In this document: piece after piece, positions 11,198-22,800 of the stretch
Layout of the letters: each line of letters starts with the position of its first letter
Numbering within the stretch: position 1 is the stretch's first letter
Assembly: GCA_029962745.1 (NCBI GenBank)
Contig: CM057169.1
Location: 14,225,193 to 14,289,192 of the forward strand
DNA: 64,000 nt
Origin: Echinometra lucunter
Lineage: Eukaryota; Echinodermata; Echinoidea; Camarodonta; Echinometridae
Reading direction: 5' to 3'
Notes under the pieces: generated by a model
The model's input: the letters and a program-made list of their open reading frames with translations, nothing else
What the model was told of the DNA's origin: nothing
The model's database searches: none
Position numbers and translations under genes: made by a program

Positions 11198-11651
11198 TAC
11201 ACAATATAGTACATATGTCCCCCAAATTATGATAGTCTTTTATTTCGTATGATAGCTTGTTAGTAAACCTTTTCAATTGAAAAGAGACATCTTTAAAAAA
11301 TATATCTTCTGCGAATTTTTGGGATAAAAGGAGACACCATTGGAAAATTGAAATGCAACATTTAGAACGGATTGACGCACTTGTCTTGAAGAACGTTTGT
11401 CCGTGGGTGTCAGCAAAGTTTCTCAGGAAGGGGGTGGAGGTGGGGACTAACTATTTGTTTTGGGTCTACAGTTTCTTAATTTTTGTGAGCGCGCAAAATT
11501 GTTAATACATTTAGGAGTAAAAAAAAAATACAGAAATTACATTTGGGAATCTCGCTACTGGATCGGGGTATCCAGCTACCCTGAAATTTAGAGATGTTTT
11601 CTAGCTAGCTAACCGAATAGAGGTGGTGCTTGCCCGAATAGTAGAACTTAA

Positions 11652-11706
11652 CCCCCCCCCCCCACCCCCCCCCCCCCCCCAAAAAAAAAAAAAAAAAAAA
11701 AAAAAA
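11652..11706. repeat. Poly(C) then poly(A) tract
   Basis: C runs followed directly by about 28 A. It is flanked by GCCCATGCTTATG further right, which is the complement of the AGCATGGGCGT context at 11160. The two tracts may be opposite ends of one repeat family. Confidence 0.7.
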
Positions 11707-11995
11707 ACTCGGTGTGGAGGAGGGGGCTGCTCCCGTCTGCCCATGCTTATGTTTGAAAAAGAAAACTCGGTGAATAAAGATGAAACTTGAAAGTGAACAT
11801 TCAAGTCTTTATAACTTTAATTACACATTCAGTCAAAAATCCTCATAAAATATTAGATATTTACTTTGATTCATTAAAGATTTTGCATTGTAAATGGCGA
11901 GAACACAATGTGTTAGTAGTATTATAAAGCGTCAAAACTGAACAAAGTAAGATATGATATGATATCTAGCAAACTTCCGCGTGAAAAAAAAAATG

Positions 11996-12260
11996 TTGCT
12001 TCAAATTCCCCATCGCAAAACTAAAATTACTCTCGGTGACCGTGCATTTGCCATTGCTGCTCCAAAACTGTGGAATAGCTTGCCAATTGAAATTCGAAGC
12101 TCTCCATCCCTAAATGTCTTTAAATCCAAGTTGAAATCATATTTGTTCAGTTAAGGTAATATATTTTGTAGAATTAAGTAAAAAGGAGCTCTAAACTAGC
12201 GCAGCTGAATATATCTGCTAGTAACTGCGCTATGTAAATTTATTATTATTATTGTTATTA
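11996..12260 (+). mobile_element. LINE 3' fragment, copy 1 (C-terminal ORF end plus tail)
   Basis: The frame 11996-12154 encodes 52 residues then TAA. It contains KITLGDRAFAIAAPKLWNSL and PIEIRSSPS, the typical end of a non-LTR retrotransposon reverse-transcriptase ORF. It is followed by a 3' UTR with TAACTGCGCTATGTAAATTT and a TTATTATTATT tail. It is 5' truncated. A related copy lies at 61531-61910. The clade (CR1/L2-like) is a guess from the motif. Confidence 0.75.
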
Positions 12261-13766
12261 TAAAAGTGATCGTACTTCAGAGTTTCGATACGCTCTCAAC
12301 TTCAATATATATAACCATGATGAGAGGTTGCTTGTTTAGGTACTCATCATGGCATAATTAAGTTGAAATTTGATTTATTGCCTCGTTATACAGAGTGAAT
12401 AAAAAAAGTAAACACTTAAAAAGTTTATCTTGTTTTCAGGATGGAGCTATACATGTAAAATAATCTGACATGTATCAAGAGTCATTCCTCCCGCGTATTT
12501 TGGTACCATTTCTGTGGGGCAACTCTAACACGGTTGACTGCACAGGGATCTTTATGTGACGATGTCAAAATCCGTTTGCGTTAACTCTGAATCTTTTTGT
12601 AGGGGTGTCGGTGTTGTTATAATTTTTATTTTTTTTTTTAAAACATTCGATGATTCAAGACAACGTAACCATCGATTCAGATGCAAATCACACAAAATAT
12701 TCATAATGTGAAGGCATACCCGACAGTTTTTCAAAATTGTTATCGGGTATCTGAAAAGAGTATCTCTCAGATCAGTTGACTGCAATGAGTCAAAACTCAC
12801 ATTTCCAAACAAATTACATAACCAACACAGTCGACAGACAAGTCAATTGATCAGACTGTCCTGTTTAGATAACATTTATTTTAACGTTCAAATTTTGATT
12901 TATTTATTTGTATATTTTTAAAAAAATTATTTTATTTCATTTTAATATTATCATTTTTATTGGGGGGGGGGATTGAAATTGATGGTTTGTGAACTGTACG
13001 AAGTATCTGACTACGATTTCCAAATAATCAACTCCATATCACTAAAGCCTGGAGTAGCCTCATCAGTGAAGAAGCAGTCAAATTCTAAAATATTCCTTTT
13101 TAGATACGGGGGGGGGGGAGGGTTGGCGAACAGCAACAAAAGGGGTTGGATTTTCATCTTTAACATGTTTAATAGGTTTCTAATTATGAATAGGCCTATT
13201 TTGGGATTACTGTCACTTGAACTGAAGGTTGGTTGTCTTAAAAACATTAAATCTTACACATGGTGTTTAATACCGACACCAGAAAAGACCCAGAGTTGGC
13301 GCAAATGGATATTGACTATTATTAACCCACAAAAATCGCACTAGAATACGAGTGAAGAATCATGACTCTACCGATACATGTGAAATTATTTCAGGACTTC
13401 ATATTGAAACAACTGTCAATTTAAAAAGTGCGAACTTTTTTCTGACTCACTGTGTATAATGAGATAAGGAATGAAAGCTAATCATCTCAGTAAAGTAAGC
13501 CTCAGTAAAAGCCTTAGAGTCTAATCTTGCTTACCGTAATTCATTTGCAAAGCCTTGTCTGCCAACTAGAGTGTGTATACGCCACAATATTCCAAGCGTC
13601 TTTTAATGCCTTGCATGCCGATTGCCTGTATTTGAAGAAGAAGGCTTGTCTTGAATGATCGGATATGCATTCGTGGAGTAGATCTAATATCACTGTAGCT
13701 TTAGGAGAGAGTTTATACCGACATAGCTTTCCTTTCTTTTAAGCACAAAGCCGGAAGCATTTTACC

Positions 13767-13833
13767 ATGTGCATTTTCATAATTTTCACCGTAATTTGTG
13801 CCATCTGTGTTCCAGATATAAGGGGGCTAACTG
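13767..13833 (+). CDS. SRCR gene exon 1: signal peptide
   Basis: 67 nt with ATG at 13767 and donor GTGAGT at 13834, phase 1 out. It encodes MCIFIIFTVICAICVPDI and a few more residues, a strong hydrophobic leader. This start was chosen because it is the only nearby ATG giving a signal peptide with a good donor in the phase required by exon 2. Confidence 0.65.
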
Positions 13834-16800
13834 GTGAGTTGTCGGTTTTGTTTGCTGGGTTTGTTTGTTTGTTTGTTGGGTTTTTTTGTCGCTGTTAGTT
13901 TGTTATTGGTTGTACTATTTTTCTCTTTTTGGCGTTTCCCTTTCCAGACAAAGTCAAGATTTTTAAACGCTTTCGAAAAGCCTTGTCACTCACTTTGAAA
14001 ACTCGATTTGTTCTTTCTTTATATCAATGTCAGGTCGTAGCAACCACATGATCCTTATAGAGAAACTAATTATTACAAGAATTTATCTTTTTGTAACACT
14101 GAGAGGTTCCCACACGTGCTTTTAAAATTATTCTCGTTATCACTTTAGACTTACTGTAACACATGTGCTACCTTATATAGCGTAGCCAGGTCCTCATACC
14201 GTAGGGGCAAGGGGAGGAGAGATAATTGACCCATATACACACACATATGAGTCCACTTCAAAATGTGGGGTGGGGGATGCATCCCCCACCCCCCCTGCTA
14301 TATACGCCCCTGGCTACCTTATTCTTTCTTAGTCGGTAGTTATTAAAGGTACTTGCAGATCTTTAAAAATTCTTGTATTTTCTAACCTCACTCTTTCATT
14401 ACATCAAAAATATCAAAGTGGTGTTTGAATTCCATTTAATCATTTGACGTGGTTTAATGAGCAAAACCCTTTTTTTGGGGGGGGGGGGCGGTGGGGGACT
14501 CAGAAAATATAAGTTACAGAAAAGTGAGGACCCCCCGGAAAATCATGTTATTTCAGCAACATTTCTAGCTGGTATCGAATTATTAATAATCCATGTTTGA
14601 ATTTCATGGGGGGGGGGGGGGGCTGCCGCCCCAGCCCCCATCTGAACGACAGTGATTATTTGGTATTTTTCATATATTCTGCCGTTAATTCAGCGAACCA
14701 GTCTCTGGGATGCACATCGGAGCTGATATTCTCTCCTTCCAGCCCAGAAGGACAAAACGCATCGGTGCCCAATGGAGTTAACATCTCAGTCCAGTTCCGC
14801 AATTTCGAGGCAGCAAACCAGTCGGCTTATCAAGATAGCGGCAATGTGACTGATCACTCAAACGTCATCATATTCTTCAGAGAAGAATGGCCTCTGGATC
14901 GATTTCGTGGAAACCAAATTTGTATCTCTCTTGATTCTACCCTCACCTCTGCCTCAGCGGATGATATATCATGTTATAAACCATGTGGTAAGTACAAAGG
15001 AAATCTTAGTGAAAATATTTGTTGTTGTTTTTGAAATTATCATTATTTGTATTGCTGAAAAAATAAGTCTTATTTCTGTTTTTTGTTTTGTTTCAAACAT
15101 GTTAAAGGCAGAAACAAATGAAATCTTTACACATGTTAAAGGCAGAAATAAAGGAAATCTTAGCGAAAATATTTTGTTTTGTTTTGAAATTATCATTATT
15201 TGTATTGCTAAAAAAATAATCTTATTTCTGTTTTGTTTTTGTTTTGTTTTAAAGGCATTGGCTAACTTTGTGAGCAGCTGATTTAAAAAATTCTCAGACT
15301 AAGATGAAACATGTGTATGAGTACTTGTATTTATACTCAAAAACCCTGAAACCAACCATAATTTGGAAGGAAAAGCTGTAAATTAGACGCAAACCGCGAT
15401 TTTATTAGCTTTCGTCTCGAGAGACACTGAACTAAGAGGACCGTTTGGACGAATTAAAAAATACCGTTACTTGCCTTCCGCCGCGTGATACGTCAATACA
15501 CACAGTGCGGTCCGTTGAGTCATGTGCGCATGCGCACTCCTTTTACGTTGGGTCTATGCAACCGACCCTCGTATATTTTTCAAACATTGGTTCACATTTC
15601 TAATATTTAAAAATACTTCCCGTGGATATTATGCTCTGAAACTTTCACACTGGTATTTTTACACTATAACCCTAATGTTTATCCCATTTTTAAGTAACAA
15701 AATGAGATTTTTTTAAAATCATAACAATGTTAGCCAATGCCTTTAAACATGTTAAAGGCAGAAACAAAGGAAATCTTTACACATGTTAAAGGAAGAAATA
15801 AAGGAAATCTTAGCGAAAATACTTTGTTTTGTTTTGAAAATATCATTATTTGTATTGCTAAAAAATTAGTCTTATTTCTGTTTTTTGTTTTGTTTTGTTT
15901 TAAACATGTTAAAGGCATAAACAAAGGAAATCTTTACACATGCAAAGGCAGAAATAAAGGAAATCTTAGCGGAAATATTTTGTTTTTCAATTCAATTCAA
16001 TTCAATTCAATTCAATTCAAAATGGTTTATTAAAATACTTTCATGGCAGCACAGCAGAATTGCGAAAGTTTACAAGACATAATACAATGACAATATATCA
16101 GCAGTACAAATATGAGAGATTAAACATATAAAAAGGTCAAAAATAAAATATATGTTAAAACTTAGACTACCAATATTATTTCTTAGAGATTATGATAATA
16201 ACGTAAGAGCATGAGCAATCATGGAAAAAGAAAAGTGTACAGGCATGTGTGAACGTAATAGAGAAAGAAAGAAAGAGAGATGGAGAGAAAGAAGTAGTAA
16301 GGTAGAGGGAAAGAATAGCAATAATGAGGATGAGATGGGAAAGGAGGGACAGAGAGAGAGAGAGAGAGAGAGAGGGAGAAAGAAAGAGCTAGAAGATGGA
16401 GAAAACACACGCAAAATAAGCTTAACTTAAATGAGGTAACATGTATAAAAGAAAGAATGGTAACATTGTATTCAAGCAATTATTCACTGACAAAAAGTGC
16501 AATCAGGATAGATAAACAGAACAGAAATTGGAAAGAGAAAGAGAGATAGAAAGAGATTGAGAAAGATAGAAAAAGAACTGGGATGTAGGAATACAAGGAG
16601 AGAGAAGTGGTCCGAACATGGAAAGATTAAGGGTAGAGAAAGAAAGATAAGATGAAAGAATAAAAGAAGGAACATGCATAAAGAGAAGAAAGAGAGAGGA
16701 AAGGAAAAGAAGTAGTGAAACACACGAAAAAGGGATTATGATACAATAGATTACACTACTTTCGCATCAATATCCAGACTGACATCTTGGCTAATTTATA

Positions 16801-19800
16801 GTTTCAACTGAAGTTACGATACTACATTGTTGTGAATTGTTGTGAATTGCCGTGAAAGGAGAACATTTTGATCAGTAGAAAAAAGAAATGGAGTTTGAAT
16901 TTGCAAACATGTACCTAAAACCTGATATTTCATGTGTTTTATAATCGTTCTGAAAAATAATTTTGAAAAAAAAAGGGATCATGATATTATGAAGAGCTAC
17001 TCATAAATCCACACATTGCCAATCTTCTTTTAATATGATATTGCTTCTCATGAAATAACATTGATGAAAAACTGATTAAAACACTTAAAACAAAACTATT
17101 CCTTATAATCAATCCTCTTAGTATTAATATGCCGAATCAGAGAAGGCACAGGGCTGTTTCTAAATCGGGAGGTTCTACATCGTAAATCTACGGTGGTTGT
17201 TGAGTGTCTAGTTTGACAGTTAGAAGTCCTACTTTTCGGTAGAAGATGATGCAGTTTGCATGAGGGAAGTTGCATGGACTTTGCGAACGAGAGGCAGAGT
17301 TTTACCCGTCTATCTTCCAGAGATACTAGCTTAGACTGGAATAATGCATTCTTATACGAAGAATATTCTGCTCCAAGAATAATTCTAAGGGCACGCTATT
17401 GAACTTGCTCCATAATTCTAACTTGTTGCTTTGTCAGACCTCCTGACCACACAGGTACAGTTTTGTTTTGAAAATATCATTATTTGTATTGCTAAACAAA
17501 TTAGTCTTATTTCTGGTTTTTTTAAAAATATGTTAAAGGCAGAAACAATTATGGGACAATGCTTGAGAAGAAGGTCGCAAATACTCTCTTTGTCGAACAA
17601 GTGCAAGGTTGTGCATCAAAATTTCCGGTAATTCAAGACCTGGCACTAACAGTATACATTCATGATTAACCACTATAAAATGACATACGTGTATCACGGG
17701 GGGGGGGGGGGGGAGATTCCTTGAAAAGAAAAACCCCTAATTCTGTCAAATTTTATACCAAGCTTTATTGAAATTTACACAAAGCAAACACTTTCATTTA
17801 TAGCCTGGTTTATACCGTCATAGGTGATGACATGAAAAAATGGCAACAATGATTTTCATCACTTTTTCTTTAGTTCCAGCTTACTCAGTCGTTCCTCGAC
17901 TACTGTACACCGGTAGCCCCCCTGAACTGCAACTTTCGTTAAACGGTGGAGAGTGGATGAGTATTTGCGATCATGGAGTCGAAGACCTTCCCAGCGACAC
18001 GATGGACATGATATGTCAAGAACTAGGCTACCACGGAGTTGCAGAATGGACAACGGTTCGGAATTATGAATACTACCACGACAGCGTTATTGAGCTCAAG
18101 TGTCCCAATAGTGAGTAGGATTCGATTCCTTTCAAAAATACAATAGGATCAAAATAGGATCAAACAAAACAGCCCTATCATTGCAAAGGAACAATATATT
18201 GTATGAACGCAACACTCTTAGAAAAAAAAATGGTGCTGGTTAGAACCTTTTCTTGTCTCTCATTTGGAACCTTGAAAGGTTCTTCAGTGAACCACTAAAG
18301 GTTCTCTGAAAGGGGGTACCCAATGCTGAAACAATGTTAGTTCATTTGAAAGAGCATGATTTTGTTAGCAGAAAATCATCTGCCTAAAGTTTTTTTAAAA
18401 GTCGTGTTGCCAAGGAAACCCCCAAATGTTGTAAGATTTCAGGATATTTTTGACCCCTCAGCTGTGACCCAGTTTCAACTGGGTACCCACTTTTACGTCA
18501 AAATGACGTCAAAGTGGGTACCTTGTCGCGCACTTATAGCAAAATGCGCGCAAGGTATAATACATATTGTACAGTCTAGCGCGCAGCACAACTGCAATGC
18601 GCGAAGCTGGGTACCCACTTTTACGTCATACCTAATCCTCAAATCTTTTTTGGTCAGCTCTTGACTTTTTATAACAAAATTAGCCAAAATGCATTGATTT
18701 CGATTGAAAATCATCATATTTTTAATGTAATGCTTCTTAGAATTCTATTCTTGATCATATATCAAAATATTTTTTACCATTGTGTAATCACTTGAAGGGT
18801 TGGGTTCTAAAGGGGTCTTCAGAACAATTATTGGTTGTACATGGAACCTTTTGGAGTTCTTGAAAATAAGAACCCTTTATAGAACCCCTTGATAAACAAT
18901 TACGGAAAGAATCGTTTTATCAATGTGCTATCTTAGAAAAACAAACGAAAGATTGTTTAATAAACAGTAGGTTGTAAACAGCAAAGAATTAAACTTAAGA
19001 CATAAGGGACAGTGTGACACAAGGGGAGGACAAAGCATGGGGAGGGGGGTAGGTGCCCGAGATTTGGAAGATTTTAATTAAAGACGCTCAGTCGTGGCTT
19101 TCATGGGGAATTTGACACCATGGATGCTTACCCAGTAACAGGTGTTGTCCATCACTATGAGTTTTATGACCAACAGACCTTATGTCATGCTCTGTATATT
19201 CCACCCTTTGCCCCATCATTATCTCACTTTCCTTGGCCCGAGAATGCCCGAAGCAGGCCGAAGAATGTTTATGATGGGATAGCTTGTTTTGCTGTGCTCC
19301 AGAAATGTAGCTCTCTTACAGGTATTTCCAGTGCTTTTCACAAAGTCTGGTGTCGGCAAATCATGATTCACTACCTATGAAAGCCCACGACTGAATGTCT
19401 TTGAGTAAAATGTTCCATTTTTTAAACATTGAATTGAAATCAAAATTTATTTCCTTCTCATCAGTACAATGTGAAAAACGAGGTGTACATAATAATTTTT
19501 ACAGTGCGATATACATAGATTACGATACAGTTAGTAATTCAGTAATTAGAAGGAGGCGAAAACCCGGAAAGCAAGCTTGTGTTGGGAACGCCCATGATAA
19601 CAGAATACAAGTTACAGAAACACTAAAGTATATGAGTACCGAGGAACATAAACAATACAATTTTTGCATCTGTTTATAGGAATCGATATTAAAAAAGAAG
19701 GAAAATACAGTAAACGGAGGAGAAACGGAGGAAAGTTAGGCATTGAAAGGCATGTTTGCTAATCAGCCTCCTAGACTGTGTGTCTGTGATGACATCATCA

Positions 19801-22800
19801 AAGTTTACAGTGTAATATAAATACTAAAATAGGCAACATACATTAAAAACAAGCAAAAAAAAATGCAGCAAGAAGAAGAACAGCAATAGTCCGATAGCAC
19901 TGTCCCGGTGAGTATACAATGTTTATATTTTAGAGGCGACGGAACAACGTGCTCGGCCAAAGTGGGGGGGGGGGGGGGGGAGAGCACCCCTTGTCCGTCA
20001 GACCAACAAAAGGTGCCACCCACTCTCACCGCTCGGGCCTGACGCTTCGCCGCAACTGAAAGTTACATAATTGTAATGAATGATTTAGACTTTACCTTAA
20101 GAGGATTATACATTTAACATGTCAGTAAGGAATCAACGTCTATAGAGTTGAATTATAAATTTTTTCAGTTTGCGTTTGAATGTACAAATATTTTCAATGT
20201 CTCGTATGTCTCCCCATGCACAGGCATGGGGAAGGAATTCCAAAATTTTGGGGCAGTAGATATAACGGTATTTTGTGTTAGCGCAGTACGGGTTCTTGGT
20301 AAGGGATATAAGTTAGTTTATCTCATGGGATACTGATGGATTGCATTATTCATTATTGCTGAAGGCAGTGGGCAATTCATGAGTGGAACATAAGCACGGC
20401 TAGATTGAGACGATAGATATAGAAAAAAAATAGAACATTATAATAACAAAACAAACAACCACTGTGGTGACGGTAATTAACATTTCGCATACCCCTTTTC
20501 TTTAGTAAGAAAATTCTGTTTAATAGATATGATGCACTGGCCCAGCAGGCCAAGATTCCATAATCATGGTATGGCAAATACTAGCGTCGAGTATAGGGTA
20601 AAGAGAATGTTTGGTGGGGGAAAATATTTCAGTTCGTTTATTATACCAATGTTCTAGATATCAGTTTAAATGTGTTGGCGATGTGTTGTTTCCAAGACAA
20701 TTAATTTTCTGTTAAAGTGTCCTAAAAATAGCTTTTTAATTTCTTTTTGTATTTATTTCTACATTACCCATTAATTCATTCATTCAAAACTGGACGAGGT
20801 AATTCGTTAGAAGTAGTACTGAATAACATGTAATTTTCTTTTTATTTAATTATTTGATGTTAGCTTTAAGCCATGTTGCGACTGAATCTAGTTCTGAGTC
20901 AGTCACATTACATAAGGTTTATAAGCTTTCATGAGAAGAAAAAAAATAAGTGTGCGTCATTATTTTTCATTGTTTGCAGACTCATCCAGGGTGACGGATT
21001 GCCAGACAATAAGAGGACGATGTAAATCCAATCTCTTCATAAGTCTTACCTGTCAAATTGAAAGTAAATATGTCATTTAATTCATTCATTTATTTATGCA
21101 TTTATCTATTTATTCATTTATTTTTCATGGTTCATTACATTACATAGTATGATCAAAATCAGGAAAAAAAAACCCAGTAAACACAAAGAAAGTAAAATTC
21201 AGAAAGTCAAATTGAAAGTAAATATCCGTTTAATTTATTCATTTAATTGTTAATTTATTTATTCATTTATTATTACGTGGTTCATTACATTACATTACAT
21301 AGTGTAATCAAGATAGATCAAATATTCAAACACAGGAAATTACAATCATTATACTTGTCAATAATAGAGAAACATACGGAGGTATGACAATGTAAACTTT
21401 ATGCTTGAAACGTTGTTGCACATTAACCATCCAACATGTCCAATCATATTTTCTCAATCAAAAGTACTAACAGAGTAGGGTAAACTAGACAAATCAACTA
21501 ATAAAATATTACATTATTCTAACAAAAACGCCAGTGCATAATGATAGAGAGTTTCACTGCAAATATCTATTTTGTTATTTGATATATTTGCTATGAAAAC
21601 TGCGATATTATAATGCAAATAATGAAAATTCTCATGATACTTTTGATTATAACTTCAAAAGTATACCTTTGAATATTATGAGCTAGGTATCATTCGAAAG
21701 GCATGAATTTGTATGATACGATGTTTCCCCTTGCTCAGAAATTAAAAAAAAAATGGCACTCAACCTTTTCTTGTTGTTTTTTCTCTTCTCCTTTTTCTTC
21801 TCCCTCTCCCTCTTTTTCTCCTCTTTTTCTTCTTCTCTTCCCTTCTTCTTCTTCTTCTTCTTCTTCTTCTTCTTCTTCTTCTTCTTTTCCTTACTGATTC
21901 TCTTCTTTCTTTCCTTCTGTTTAGTTTTAGTGATACTATGATTTCCTTTGGAATGTAAGCTAGATTCTCATTTACAATTCCTGAACAGTCTATAGGCAAT
22001 ATCAATGTTTTTTAAATTCTTTTTATGATTGCATAATTTATCTTGTGCAAAATCTATTATATTTTGGAATGGCATGTGTGGGTTCGCATGCCTACGCGCA
22101 ACAGGGAAGAAATTCTCATTTGTGAACCCTGACCCACATAACATTCCATCTCATCTTTTGCTATCTCTTGTCTAATGCTTTGTATCTTGTATTCCTTTTT
22201 ATTGGTCAAATAAATAATGATAATAATAATAATAACTCTTCAGTTAATTTTGATGACACATTATGTTATTTAAAGGAAATGGAAATCCTGGAGACAAGTC
22301 AGTTTTAATGAAAAGAGGGGATAGAGAGAAGTAATTAAAAAAAAAAAGTTTAATCAAAATCGTTTACGAAATGGGAAAGTTATGAAAGTATGAACAGGAG
22401 TTACGTTAGTATCTCCTTGGACTTACTTACTATGGTGATCCTGAAATTGGCAATATTCCTTCAAAAGGGCAGGTTTTTATGAACAACTCGCAATATCTCT
22501 ATACACAAAATTTCTGATTTTCTCCATCATATTTCAAAGTGCAGCTTGTCTCTTTCTTAGTTCAAGATGATGGGGAAATGTATTTTACACAACATAATTA
22601 TGTTGAGTACATGGCCGTACGTAGCGGGGGGGGGGGGGGGGTCCTCCAGAAATTTTGAAAACTTTTTACTGAAAATTTTCACAAAATGCACGAAAAGTGT
22701 GCACCAAATCCTTCAATTTCACTTTTAAAATGCAAAAGCGCCCTCGTGACCAGCTCGGTCGCTTCGCTCCCTCTTTTTATAGCTTCTTCGAAAATCTTAC

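Larger units (their letters stand above)
5543..13766. other. Intergenic region between CUL4 and the SRCR gene
   Basis: No convincing exon was found on either strand. It contains the MITE and fold-back copies at 7868-8916, the (GA)n and (GAAA)n runs, G/C runs, a LINE 3' end at 11996 and possible LINE 3' UTR sequence near 9970-10060 (GTTTATTAAAATG followed by A-rich DNA). The remainder is AT-rich and unremarkable. Confidence 0.6.
15987..17460 (-). mobile_element. 5'-truncated LINE with target-site duplication
   Basis: This is a minus-strand non-LTR retrotransposon fragment of about 1.47 kb. The 3' tail is a TTGAA repeat (seen as TTCAA units at 15988-16020) after AATAAACCATTTTGAA. The 5' end lies inside the reverse-transcriptase ORF. 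TTTTGTTTT occurs at both borders and is the target duplication. The insertion interrupts a unit of the intronic array, which resumes at 17461. Confidence 0.8.

Noticed and set aside
12973..13344. 123-codon plus-strand frame
   Set aside because: Interrupted by a poly(G)-coded glycine run, no domain, no splice context, and an equally open antisense frame.
21753..22005. Phe/Ser-rich and Arg-rich frames near 21.8 kb
   Set aside because: They come from the (TTC)n tract and its complement.
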